Origin: Triplophysa rosa
Lineage: Eukaryota > Chordata > Actinopteri > Cypriniformes > Nemacheilidae
Reading direction: 5' to 3'
DNA: 64,000 nucleotides
Assembly (NCBI RefSeq): GCF_024868665.1
Contig: NC_079898.1
Coordinates: 25,137,867 to 25,201,866, forward strand
Below, one piece after another: positions 21,819 through 33,058 of this stretch. Within the stretch, counting starts at the first letter, position 1; each line of letters opens with the position of its first letter. The notes below the pieces were generated by a model. That model ran no database searches. It was not told the origin of the DNA and saw only the letters and a program-made list of their open reading frames with translations. A program made the position numbers and the translations under genes.

Positions 21819-24191
21819 TCATAGTGTGTATCCTGGAAGCTTATTGATCACCAGTTCTGAAACATGCTGGTAATTCTTGTCCAAACCCAGAGAACCAAGT
21901 TCATCCCGTTCCTCTGCAGACTGATCTAAAGATGAGACAGACTTGTTGGGCACAGAAAGCCGACTTAATGTCATGTCCCCATCAGCAGGGTCAGTGTCAA
22001 AGCTCTCAGACCTCCCAAACGTTCTGCGGACAGATGGAGTTTTTCTCTGCTGACTGGAGGACGCTGTGGGAGATCCATCCTCACTATTATCTGAAGACAG
22101 ACTTAAAGCAGAGGTCTGGGGTCGTGGACGGATGACGTGTGTGCTTTTGAGAGAACGATGTGGTGAGGTCTCGGCTTTGACGGGAACAGGTAGAACTTTA
22201 CTTTTATAGGATCCACCATCTGAGTCGGAATGCTCAGTTGAACCACTGTTTCTCTGACGTCTGTACGGCTCCGGACTGCTCAGTGGCTCGGGTGAGAAGC
22301 CGTCTGTTGCGTCTACGCTTGTGAAATCATCCTGGTACTCTTGTTCTGAGGAACTTCTATTTCCTCTGCTTTCTGCCCTGCCACATTCGCTGTATTTCTG
22401 AGCAGCATTGGTTTTGTGTGAACTGTGGTGGACGCTCCGGTCAGATGAGGCTGAACGCTGGTCACTGCGGTCTGAATAATGACGGAGTACACTACGGACT
22501 CGAATTTTTCTTTCAGGTTCAGTTACCAAAATTTTGTCTTTTGTCATGGATGTCACATTTTTTGTACAGCTTTCATATGCACTGAACCTCATTTGTGGTT
22601 TTGATGATGTGATTTGAATAGGTGCGTTGTCCATGTCAACAATGCTCCGTAATGTTTCGACAGTTTCATCTAAGTTAACACGTTTGCTTACTGACTTACC
22701 AGCATGTTTGTTCTCAGGTAATGTTTGTCTTTGTGGCATGACCTGTGGTACATCCTGGTATACGAGGCAGTGGCGTTTGGTACCGGCGGTTTTAGCATGC
22801 TGGAGTCTGAGACGAAACGTATGTGTTAATCCATATTTAAGTTTCTTCTTCGACTGCAACTTTTCTAGGCATTTCTTTGCACTACTTCCCGTCTTTCCTG
22901 AAGGAGACATGGGCGGTATTATGCATCCCTTTATCTTAGACTGACCAGGTCTACGTTTAGGGCTCTCATGTTGGAAAGTTTCGGATTTGGGGTTTTCTCC
23001 TGCGTCTGATGCATTATGAGCTTCTGTTGCGGATGTGTACAACCAGGCCAGGTTGGGATGAATGGATACAGGCTGCTGGTGTTGTGTCTGGCTGGTAAGC
23101 TGTGAAAGTTCAATAAGTAAAGCATTCAGCAGGGGCAGCTGTCTCAAAACATCTCCAGGTGGAGCTGGGTCAGCCATTCTTTGCTGTTGCATTGCTGCTG
23201 TGATCTCTGGAACATCATGCATGTCAGCTGATTCTTCTTCATTATTTTCCTCCGCTGGGTCTTCTATATTAAGACTCTCCAATTCCACGTTTAACATTCC
23301 GCATTTCTCAGCAAACCTCTCCTGTTGGTTCTTCACACTGGAACTGTAAAACAGCGGCGGAGGGCAGAACGTTGTATTTTCCTGCGCGTCATTACCGTCG
23401 GACACGGACCATGAGACTTTCTGTTTTGTGGGTTCGGTTTGAGTAACAGCAGCAATGCCTGGCTGCTTGGCTTCAGATTTGACTACATCAGCAGGTTGTC
23501 CATCAGGGCTGACTGGAGAGAGGACATCAGCGTGGTGCTTTTCAGTCTCATCTGTATCAATATTTAGCACCCGTGCGCATTCTATATGTGCCTTAGAGCC
23601 TTGTTGTTCTATTGTATGAGTCATACTGACTTGAAAGACTCTGTCACAAGGGATATGAGGAATTAAATTTGCTCCTAGACTTACAATTTTATATGCTAGT
23701 GAAACAGTACCTATGTTGTTGCCCATCAAATTGCAGAGTGGGGTGACAATTTTCTCCCCACAAGAACTTGGGGTGCCTATACCATGTTTGTCCACATCCA
23801 TCTTTATTCTTTCTGTCACTTTAGCAAGAGATACCATGGAGCTCCCTATAAGTTTGGGAACCTCGTCTTTCATATCCAACACCATGGCATACAGAGGGGT
23901 GTTTGACAGATGGTTGTGAAGGGCATCCAAGTTCATTTTGAAAAGACACGACTTGCCTTTGTGGAAGAAATACTTGTCCCGTTCATCTGCATAAGATGAA
24001 GCTTCAGCTGGTAGATCAGCAAATGCTGAATGAGATAAAATATCTTCTTTTCTTGATATCAGAAGTGTTGGGAAATCCAAGAAGCGCAAACCTACTGTTA
24101 CTGGATCCAAAACATTTCCACGCCTACAGTCAAGGCGAACATAATCGATCACGAGCTCCAATGAAAAGAGAGTTTCGGGCGTAGACGACAT
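21819..24191 (-). CDS. map10: Microtubule-associated protein 10, complete single-exon gene
   Basis: A continuous 790-aa frame starts at ATG 24191 (MSSTPETLFSLELVIDYVRLDC) and ends at 21819 (ELVINKLPGYTL). The N-terminal segment matches the MAP10 N-terminal domain (LFSLEL-vD-VRL, then VGLRFLDFPTLLI near residues 28-45). SIHPNLAWLYTS near residue 375 is the family hallmark HPHLAWLY-type motif, and the LPGYT ending is also family-like. The middle and C-terminal halves are Ser-rich and probably disordered, with a basic patch (SAKKCLEKLQSKKKLKYG). The human protein is about 900 aa and also encoded by one exon. MAP10 binds and stabilises microtubules and acts at spindle poles and midbody during cytokinesis. 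It lies between ntpcr and sipa1l2 as in human. No break is seen. Confidence 0.94.
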   Translation of the reverse strand: MSSTPETLFSLELVIDYVRLDCRRGNVLDPVTVGLRFLDFPTLLISRKEDILSHSAFADLPAEASSYADERDKYFFHKGKSCLFKMNLDALHNHLSNTPLYAMVLDMKDEVPKLIGSSMVSLAKVTERIKMDVDKHGIGTPSSCGEKIVTPLCNLMGNNIGTVSLAYKIVSLGANLIPHIPCDRVFQVSMTHTIEQQGSKAHIECARVLNIDTDETEKHHADVLSPVSPDGQPADVVKSEAKQPGIAAVTQTEPTKQKVSWSVSDGNDAQENTTFCPPPLFYSSSVKNQQERFAEKCGMLNVELESLNIEDPAEENNEEESADMHDVPEITAAMQQQRMADPAPPGDVLRQLPLLNALLIELSQLTSQTQHQQPVSIHPNLAWLYTSATEAHNASDAGENPKSETFQHESPKRRPGQSKIKGCIIPPMSPSGKTGSSAKKCLEKLQSKKKLKYGLTHTFRLRLQHAKTAGTKRHCLVYQDVPQVMPQRQTLPENKHAGKSVSKRVNLDETVETLRSIVDMDNAPIQITSSKPQMRFSAYESCTKNVTSMTKDKILVTEPERKIRVRSVLRHYSDRSDQRSASSDRSVHHSSHKTNAAQKYSECGRAESRGNRSSSEQEYQDDFTSVDATDGFSPEPLSSPEPYRRQRNSGSTEHSDSDGGSYKSKVLPVPVKAETSPHRSLKSTHVIRPRPQTSALSLSSDNSEDGSPTASSSQQRKTPSVRRTFGRSESFDTDPADGDMTLSRLSVPNKSVSSLDQSAEERDELGSLGLDKNYQHVSELVINKLPGYTL

Positions 24192-25039
24192 AGTCCTTAA
24201 TGTAAGAGTAAAACTGTATTAATTCATGCATAAAATAACATTTGTAAAGAAAAAATGGCAAAAATACTGAATGTAGCGGCGATCGAGAGGTGGAGCGTCG
24301 CGTCACCTAGCAACGACACGGTCGCGAGTTTTGTACGTCACGATCGCCCTTGCGTATATTTGAAAAAAAAGTTGCGGTAGATTTGTTTTCCGGTTATTTA
24401 AATTTATTTTAAGAGATATTTTACAGTCTTTTAATAATTGTAAAATTGTATTTTAGCGTGTGGTGTTATGACTAAGTACAATATTGATTAAAATATTCAT
24501 TTTTTACTATTTTGACTGCTTTTCTTTATTATTAGCATTATTCGGCCTTAGTATGATTTTTTATTACAAGACACAGTATTAATAGAGAAACAACAACATT
24601 CATACTAAAATAATAATAAAACACAATGTTAATTTATTTATATTCATTTATTCCTACAACTATGATTAATACATTTACAATTGCTATGCACAATACATTT
24701 TCCAAACGTTAAAAGCAGCTTTTACATCAACTTGAACTTAAATATGTCGTTTTAATTTGTAAAAAAAGTTCTCCTTCCCCCTTCTTTAGTTACGTTTCCT
24801 CACTCTTCCAGCTGGGGCCACTCTTACTCCAGGTTCACATTTTATCAACTGTGGTAAAATAACAGCCACCTGCAATAACACTTTATGGTTAAATATACCC
24901 AACCTCCATCCTCTCGTTTTAAATGACCTCTTGTAAAAACAATGAAGATATGTGATAAAACGTATTCGTAATGTCTATTTACGGTTGTTTATACATGCAC
25001 ACCCTCCATGTGAACAAGTGAGTGAGCGGGGTTTGGCAG
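24192..25039. other. Divergent intergenic region map10 / sipa1l2
   Basis: CpG-bearing DNA near map10 (24270-24350, with CGTCACG half-sites and the X-box) gives way to AT-rich sequence from 24360 to 24950. No ORF or recognisable repeat. It separates map10 from the candidate sipa1l2 promoter. Confidence 0.5.
24302..24314. promoter_or_regulatory. RFX X-box in the map10 promoter
   Basis: GTCACCTAGCAAC matches the X-box consensus GTNRCC-N(0-3)-RGYAAC exactly with a 1-bp spacer. It is 111 bp upstream of the map10 ATG, in a CpG-containing patch (24270-24350). RFX factors bind such sites in promoters of ciliary and centrosomal genes. Confidence 0.6.
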
Positions 25040-25119
25040 CACAACGACCAATCGTCTGTTCCCGTGGGCGGAGCCACAGACCGGCTTCAGAGCAGCGGAT
25101 CAAACGGCAGTATTTGGAG
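25040..25119 (+). promoter_or_regulatory. Candidate sipa1l2 promoter and non-coding first exon
   Basis: A CCAAT box (25048-25052, within GACCAATCG) and a GC box (GGGCGGAGC, 25066-25074) precede a GC-rich stretch that ends in TTGGAG|GTAACG, a good splice donor at 25120. It is the first promoter-like patch upstream of the sipa1l2 coding exon on this strand and is divergent from map10. Assignment to sipa1l2 is inference from position; the first intron would be about 32.4 kb. Confidence 0.35.
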
Positions 25120-25703
25120 GTAACGTTACTAAGAGGAGGAGGACACAAGCTACTGTGAGGAATCCTTTTATGTGTTTTATTAACGGAAATAATAATCTAC
25201 AAGCTGTATTTTTGAGATTTACTGTCATAGTTGCGCATGATGGGACTTTCTTTTTCCTCTGGATGCTGAGGGTAAGATTGTGTTTGTTCACTTTTGAGAC
25301 GCACACTTTTTTGTTTGCATCCTGACAGAGAGTTGGTTTTGTGCAGTGATTTTTGTCATGATAAAAATAGTTTCTGTTGTCAAATAATATTTAGCGATTT
25401 GCTGAAGTGAATATTTTCAGGTTTTAGTCACGTACCCTGGCCGTACCTCAGGTTTCTCTACATAGACAGCGTTATTATTTTGCGCTACAGTCGCGTGCTG
25501 CAGTTTCAGACATCCCATGTGTGACATTTTAGGGTCCTTTGAAGGTGTTTGAAGTCAGCGCTTTTGATTTTCTTTTATCTTTCTTTTTATGATGTTTACG
25601 GAGTATTGTTGTTGTGTAGGATTGTTAATATCCTCACCAGAGATCGCATATTGTTTTGGGTGCGTGTCCTTGAATAAGGCTGAGAACTCAGGTGAGGATC
25701 ACA

Positions 25704-25718
25704 CGCGCGCGCGCGCGC
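25704..25718. repeat. Short (CG)n run
   Basis: An uninterrupted alternating C-G run of 15 bases flanked by CACA. Such runs favour Z-DNA and are rare in vertebrate DNA because of CpG loss. Confidence 0.8.
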
Positions 25719-25819
25719 ACCTAAAGATCATAGAAACCTTGCATTTTTAGATTCAATTTTGGTCCCCACGGTGACACGAGTTCACATGAGTTGGTGTGTA
25801 TTCAGGTTTAGGTCCCCCA

Positions 25820-25850
25820 CAAACACACACACGCACACACACACACACGC

Positions 25851-25914
<64 letters not shown>
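25820..25914. repeat. (CA)n microsatellite
   Basis: About 95 bases of CA repeats with a few CG interruptions in the first 40 bases and an uninterrupted tract to 25914. Likely polymorphic. Confidence 0.95.
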
Positions 25915-25915
<1 letters not shown>

Positions 25916-28333
25916 AGTCAGACAGACAGCTGCTGCATCAGCTAATCACAAAATTGTAACAATGTTTTGTGTAACAGTGTATCAATGCGTTGAGCATGTG
26001 CTTCTCATTTTTCATTTTTTTAAAAACTTTTTTATCCTTTGTATGAAGTTCAGATTTAGCATAGGAGCTGGTGTACATTTCACAACTGTACAGTCCAAAA
26101 ATATATCCACAAGAGGGCTCTTGCATATTCTTATTGAGTAGCAACCCAGTTAATTGTTGATCTGTATTTGATGGCTGTAAAATGACAAACCAGGAGCCAA
26201 GGTTATTTGAAGCAGATGTTTTATTTCTTAGATGTTAGATTAGCTAATTTGTGATGATAGCTCATTTAAGACAACATTTTCATTCTTTCATTTTGAATAA
26301 TTGAAGCTTTGATCCATCTGGCATTTTGTCTTTCCTCTTAACAGACAAATCGTATAACAAAAGGTATTCACTGTAATTCCACAGCATTGTTTTGAATTAC
26401 ATTGGAGTATCATGTAAATGATATATGGATATGGCTGTCATTCAATACTATAGCAAAGGTTCAATATCTGATGCCATTTTTTGTAAGGAAAGTAAAAATC
26501 TCCGTATATGAAGAACCACCTCCATGGTGAATGATATCTCATATTCAGGAAATACATGAGGGACACGGTAAAAAAAACAGTCTTTAGTCCTTTCACGCTG
26601 GCGAATAAAATTGCATCACTTTCTTCGAGGCAGTTAAACGAAAAACACCTGTATAGACCCGCATTTGCATCTTTTAAAGGTGACTTGAGAAGAAAAGTTA
26701 AACGATTAGCCTGCATACATGCGTTTAAATAGACCTGTTGTCTTTCATACAGTATGAACGCTCGCTATAGATTGCTTATGAGAGAGTTTTGTTATTTCTT
26801 CGATTTTAGTGTAAGTTTCCACAGTGTTACCTTGAGTTTCTCTGGGAAAGACGATGAGTTTGTCTTCTCATCACTTGGTGTAGATGGCACAGTCACAGCA
26901 GAAGGATGTTTGTCTTACATAACGTTGCACAACAGATTCAAAACATAATGACAGGAAATAAAAAACTTGTGACGTCTGCTCTTGAAAATAACAGCTGTTA
27001 CGACAGGTGGACCGCCACGCAGGTGGCTTCACGTCAAAGCAAGGAATTGTTTAATGTTACTTTAGCAAAGATTGTCCAAGCGACACGACACGTTAGTCAC
27101 TCAAACATATGAACCATAGCAGGTTCTGATCTGCTCATAGAAGATTTTGAGATATTATGATCTGACTGGACCAAAGAATGTTAAGACATCACTGTTGTTA
27201 CTCTCAATGAGTGATATTACAAAGAACTTACAGGGAATAGAGAAGACGAAATAGACACTAGTTTATAGTGATTTACAGTTAAACAAACTTTTGTTCCTTG
27301 TATGTCTCTACATTTTAAGGACTGGAAATATTAAAAACCTTGTTCTTGTATGTGTATTATTCACATGTATCCATTTCAAATGTGCTTATTTTGAAATCAG
27401 TGTCCAGTGTTTCATTCTGATGGTATTTGGTGATAGATAACAGTTGTAACTGGCATCATCAGAGAGAATCTCTGCCAGGCGACAGTATAACACGCTGCTC
27501 TGTTTATTTGAACTGTATTTGTGTCATCATTGGCTTGGCTGCAAGTAAATCTTTTTTTTTTTGGTTTTGATATGAGCCTAGTAAAAGTCTACACAACATC
27601 TAAATTCACCCTGTTGACTTTTCTATACACATTTCTGCTCTTATTGTTCACGGATAATGAGTTAAAAGTGATTTTGTTTTAAACAAATTTGGTCTCGCCA
27701 GATGTCACTTAGGCTGCATATTGAATAATGTCAGCCGAATAGCTATTACATGGGTCACAAATGCCTTTTCAGTTGGTTTTTGTTGTTTTTACGAACAGTA
27801 ACAAATCCAAGAAATAAGAATAATCAAATGCAGCTTGCCGCCAATGGTTTGAGACTGTCTCTTACGATTTTGTTTGACACTGCTGTTTATGCTGAAAATG
27901 CTTTGAATCCTTTTGTAAAAGAATCATTTCGTCTGCTTTTGCCTGTTTATCATTCAGATTCAATAATGATTTAGTAACTAGTTCCATATCTGATTTAGTC
28001 TTTTGAAATGTAGGATGGTGAATTTGGTTGCTGTTAGCCACTTTAAAATCTCACTTTGTTTGTGCCTTTGTGTTTTTGTTTACCACATTTAAAAGCGATT
28101 GAGTGATAGCACTTTGATTTGCTTTCCAAACGTTAAGCTTTTTGTGTTGTTCACTCTGCTGGGATGTTTGTTTTATTTGTCTGTAACAGAATCTCTGACC
28201 TTTGGCTGTATTCTGCATTCTGTTCTTGGACTTGTGACATTGTTTCAAGCTAAAGAAGGGGAATGCACACATGAAATTTGAGCAGCAGAAATAAATCAAT
28301 CATTCAGTGAATTATTTTTGGACCCACCCTTCA

Positions 28334-28354
28334 AACACACACACACGCACACGC

Positions 28355-28389
<35 letters not shown>
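28334..28389. repeat. (CA)n microsatellite
   Basis: About 55 bases of CA with CG interruptions at the left end. Confidence 0.93.
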
Positions 28390-28391
<2 letters not shown>

Positions 28392-28694
28392 GTCATCTTG
28401 CGCTTGGGTAAAAAAGACGCCCTGGTAGAGTTACTTACAGATTCTTGTATTTCACGCTGTCGTGCTTCTGCATGGATATCAGTAAGAGAATGGTTCGCAT
28501 CCAGGCAATGTCTGTTCGCTTCTAATTTTGGTCACTGAAGATGTTCATATATCTGGGTATTTGCAATGTAGTATGTGAAGTCGGATACTTGTGTGGATTC
28601 AGTCCCACGATGCATCTGTGCACTATGCAGTGTTGATGGAATTGTGTATCGTGTGCGTAAGAGAAGTAAAACCATATTTTTTAGACATGCTCAC

Positions 28695-28799
28695 TAGGGT
28701 TGGTCCGATAGACGATGGCATCATCCATCGCCGATGGCCGATAGTCATGTCGACATCGGCATAGTCCGATGCCAATTTGGTAGACATCGCCCAACCCTA
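28695..28799. mobile_element. 105-bp hAT-type MITE with perfect 8-bp target duplication
   Basis: The element runs from TAGGGTTGGTCCGATAG to ATCGCCCAACCCTA, with inverted ends TAGGGTTGG/CCAACCCTA. It is flanked by ATGCTCAC on the left (28687-28694) and right (28800-28807). An 8-bp duplication and TAGGG-type ends indicate hAT mobilisation. The interior (CGATGG/CCATCG) is largely self-complementary. Confidence 0.88.
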
Positions 28800-28889
28800 A
28801 TGCTCACTAGAAGATTGAATCTCACAAATTGTGTTTGTTCCTGTAACATCTTAAGACTGAAAGGAATGTGTATATTTATCAATGACTTG

Positions 28890-29022
28890 GGCCCTGTGAT
28901 GGACTGGCCACCTGTCCAGGGTGTTTTCCCGCCTCTGCTCAAGATAGTTGGGATGGGCTCCAGCATTCCCTGTGACCCCAGTTGGGACACGCGGTGTAGA
29001 GAATGGATGAATTGGATTGTAT
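28890..29022 (+). mobile_element. 3' fragment of a LINE, probably RTE-like
   Basis: CCCTGTGATGGACTGGCCAC through GATGGGCTCCAGCATTCCC to GAATGGATGAATTGGA is a familiar teleost repeat ending in GGATGA-type units. I associate it with the 3' end of RTE-like (Rex3-like) LINEs; the clade is uncertain. The copy is 5' truncated to about 130 bp. Confidence 0.55.
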
Positions 29023-29059
29023 AGATGGCATAATTACAATACAGGCTTATGTAAAGATT

Positions 29060-29723
29060 AGTGATGCACGCACCGATATGTAAATTTGAGCCGATAACGA
29101 TAACCAGTAATTCTTTAACATTGGAAGCCGATAACCGATATATTGGCTGATATACAGTACAGTACCTAAATAATAATATAACATTTTATCAGGCTGAAAC
29201 AAAGGGCAAAAAGTGGACATCTGCTTTTATTTAAAAACATTTACTGCAGAAAACAAGGTTCTCTGTTTTTCCTGAAAATCATGTTCCAAGCCTACTTGAC
29301 ACTAGTTAAAGATTCTTTAACCTTTAAGCTTTTCTGGTATCATTTTTATTTAATAAACAAATTATGTATGTTCTTCCAGAGCAACCCTGAAAAAATTTCT
29401 CAATAGCCACAAGTCTAACAGGTCTTAAGTCAGAAAGCATTCAGACAGCAGTCGGCTTCAAACAATATGATTTTGTTCGGATAATTTACACATTCATAAA
29501 TATCTACATCCTGTACCTACATCAACAATGTTATGCTTATAGCAGTAAGTGAATGATCACGACAGAAAGACAGTACTGTACTGGATTTTAACTGAGCAGC
29601 GTGCACCTGAAGTGTTTCCACAGAGGAAATTTATCATAATTTATCGGCTACAATTTACTGGCCAGATTTTCTTATCGGGCTGATACCGGTAACATAAAAA
29701 ATGTCCAATTTTCCGTGCATCCC
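29060..29723. mobile_element. hAT-type non-autonomous element, 664 bp
   Basis: The left end is AGTGATGCACGCACCGATAT and the right end CGTGCATCCC; both contain GATGCACG in inverted orientation. Flanks are TAAAGATT (29052-29059) and TAAAGATC (29724-29731), a 7/8 match to a hAT 8-bp duplication. The interior carries CCGATAA/TTATCGG words near both ends. No transposase ORF. Confidence 0.7.
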
Positions 29724-30636
29724 TAAAGATCACATTGCCATATATACTATACATGACACTGTATCTGTAATTGAATAAGAACAGCTTTATTGAAGAAGTT
29801 TAAGTCACCCAACCTCAAACTCTGTCTGGTAAAAATAGTGCCACAGTTCAGAAGATGCACTTATAATATATTTATGATTTACTAATAATTCACTTTGTAC
29901 TGCACTCTGTATATTGAACTGAATAATAGAAAGATTACAATCTTTAGTCTGTTTTGGCGTTAGAGAGTCTGATAAATGTATAATTGTGAAATATTCTTTG
30001 TAGATGTCTGTATTTGTGTCCTGTATCTTGGTTGATTTGTGTTATATTTATCTCATTGTGTCTGTCCGTCATGTATGTTTATGTGCCAGCATGTATCTGC
30101 TGCAGTATTTGTGTAAACTGATGTAATCCTTCCGCATGTTATCTGGTGTAGGTTGTTGATGGATGGATGATGTGACTGCTGGGGTTCAGTATTATCACAA
30201 GTGTGCTACGCTATTCTCTTAATGAATGAGGTACAGTGAGATGCTTCTTTGTTCTTTGTCTGACAGTAGATTTTGGTGCAATGTTTATACCATATAGTGA
30301 ATACATTTGTGAACAGGAATGATTCATGTTGCCTAAATGTAAAATCTAAACATTGTTTCTTTGTAGTTCTTACTGTGCATGTAAAATAGATTTATAAGAA
30401 AATACCCCAAGGTGGGGAAGAGCTTGTTATTAAAAAATGTTTTGTGATGATGTGTTTCAAATCCAAACATCATTTTCAACACAAATTTTAGCTTGATTGT
30501 TACTAGTTTTTGGTTTTTACATAAGTACAGCTGTTTTTAATTGCACTAATGCCACACGTAATTTGTTAGTCATAATTTTTTCCCCTTTATGGTTTTGCAT
30601 CCATCAACTTTTATATAAAAAGTGAATAATGAAATG

Positions 30637-30775
30637 AGATAAAGCACCTTGCAGTGCAAAGGTTGTTGTTTGATTCCCGGAATCTCAGGGGACACAAACT
30701 GATAAATGTACCTTGAATTGAACTTACAGTGCTGCTTTGGATAAAAACGTACATGTGCATTTTTGTTTAATCTCG
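30637..30775 (+). mobile_element. tRNA-derived SINE (degenerate)
   Basis: Head: AAAGCACCTTGCAGTGCAAAGG and GTTTGATTCCCGGAATCTCA (B-box-like GTTTGATTCCC). Body: GATAAATGTACCTTGAATTG. Tail: GCTTTGGATAAAAACGTACATG. This is the same layout as the SINE at 2726-2912. Confidence 0.65.
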
Positions 30776-33001
30776 GGGAGGTTAAAATTAATTTAATCCT
30801 GTGCTGTTTATCACAGATTGCTACATGCAGAGAGGAAAATGGATTTAATTGCTTAGATGATGTTTTATTCTTGTTTATACAACATATTTGGCCAAGAAAA
30901 CAATAGAAAAATTATGCTGTAAATGCTCAAAATTGGTTTTAGAGGACTTTTTCTTGAATTAGGTTTTGGCAAAAAGCAGGTTGGCAGGAGCGATATTACT
31001 ATTTTCCGTTTACTAGGCTATACTGTAAGTATAGATCAGATCTGTGTGTGAAGTAAATAATATAATTCATGACAGTAATGTATAAATACATTAATATTAT
31101 TAATGGCTATTAGTTAAATGTTATCCACTCTCGTTATGTTTTCTGTATTGTTGCTGTATATGCGTTGCTTGCTAGGGTGATCTGGGTGGTTGCTAGGTTA
31201 TGTCATGCCCTAAGCTAACTGAAATATTGGCCAGCGCTTGTTATGCCTTTTATGTTATGACTCTTTTTCCAATATAAGTTTTAATGTTCACATGGGATCA
31301 CTAATGTCTAGAAGCTGTAGCCTGTTTACATATTACATAACATATTGTTCTGATGTAATAATTTGCAGTCACAGGTGTACACGCACAACATATGGTCTGG
31401 TTTACGTCACCTTTGAATGTTGCTCATTCAGTCAGAGTTTAGACCCAGAATAATCTTTTTCATCTGAACACTCCGATTCACCCAGAGGATTCCCAGTGTA
31501 GTCTTCAGTGTAAGAATAATACATTGCCAGTTTGAGTTAAGATGGAGAGAGTCGCAGGTCTGACATCACGCTGTTGTTTGTGTCTGTTGACTCACAGTAG
31601 GCACATTGAAAGTGGATCAATATTTGACCCTGTAGGAAGTTGGCTCAGGGGCCGTGGACGTCCAGGGGTTAACCCGCTCTGATTTCTCCAGTGGCTCCAG
31701 ACATTTCAGACACTGACCCTGATGTTCTTGACCTCAGACTTGAGATAAGACAGGATTTAGAGCGCATACCTCTGCTCAATTGAGAGAGAGAGGGAGAGAG
31801 AGAGAGTAATCTGGCTGGTCATTTTCACTGCCATCAGCCTTTTTCTGTCTTCCTATTTTCACGATATGAGATATGGTAAAGTGTACAGTTGGTATGGCCA
31901 CCTAAGAGAAACCCATGAGAATAGGGAATCATGTTTCATCTATTTATGCCTGTTTATCCTTCTAGGATTCCAATTTGTACTTAACCAGCTAAAAAGAATG
32001 TACATCTTGGGATATTTATTGATTTATATTTAGTGATGCCTTTTCAGCCATTATGTTAGTGGGAATTTTGTTATTTATTTACTCATGTGACAGCATGTGT
32101 TAGCATGATGATACCATTGTAATACTATGTTTTTTATCTACCACGGTAAACACTAGTTTTGAATATTTACCATAATATTCTTATTATTTTTCAAATAGGT
32201 TCATCAAGGAGTACTGTCTCATGTCATCGTTGAATGCTGTCACAGTACTTTTTGTAAGACACACAAAAGCCCAGTATTTGCTTATAGTGGAAAAAAAGAC
32301 TCAATAACTCAATAAAACTGCTGACGTGCTGTCATTTTTTCAGCACACAGCAATTTATTCTAAGTATAGCTTAATTGCTTTAACATGTATCACAAAAAGA
32401 CAGACGTGGTACTATGGGAAATGTCATTCTCGGCTAAAAATGTTGAATATGTCTTCCCAAATTTGGCATAGTAAACTTCTGCTTGATTTTCAGCATATGG
32501 CCATGTAGCCCTATAAAAATCATTTACATGGTCACACTTGTAGTAAAATGTTTAAGGCTGTCGGCGGTTCCATTTACTGCTGTTTCTGTTCTTTGTAGGG
32601 TTGTTTTTCACAAGCGTTTGTTTCCCTTTTCCTGTTCAACTAATGAAAGCCAATTAACCTTCATTAGAGAGTCACTTATCAAGCAGTCCTCCTGTATTTA
32701 ACCTTCTCTGTCAGTAGAGAGCGACTATTTAGCATCTATCAGTGTCTCAGGTCAACGTTGATTTACTGATGCGTGAAGAACAGACATACATCTCGTTCAG
32801 TCATTCAGTTATGCAGGTTTACGTTTCCTCCTGGCATCTATGATCAGCAAATGATTGATGCCTGATTGTTCCTGTGCAACAAGATTTTTATTCTTTTCTT
32901 TTGAGCAGTTCTTCTAGCTTTATTGCTGTTCACTTGTAATCATAGCTTTGTGAACTATGCTGCTTATATTGTTGGTTCTTAAGACAAAATGTTGAACGTT
33001 T

Positions 33002-33058
33002 CCTCATTTGTAAGTCACTTTGGGAAAAAGCATCTTCTAAATGAATAAATGTAAATGC
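33002..33058 (+). mobile_element. L2/SINE 3'-tail fragment
   Basis: GTAAGTCACTTTGGGAAAAA followed by TAAATGAATAAATGTAAATG is a degenerate copy of the tail at the end of the L2 copy (12425-12478). No head or RT is attached, so it is a severely 5'-truncated insertion. Confidence 0.55.

Noticed and set aside
22627..23349. Plus-strand open frames opposite map10
   Set aside because: They are antisense shadows of the map10 coding sequence.
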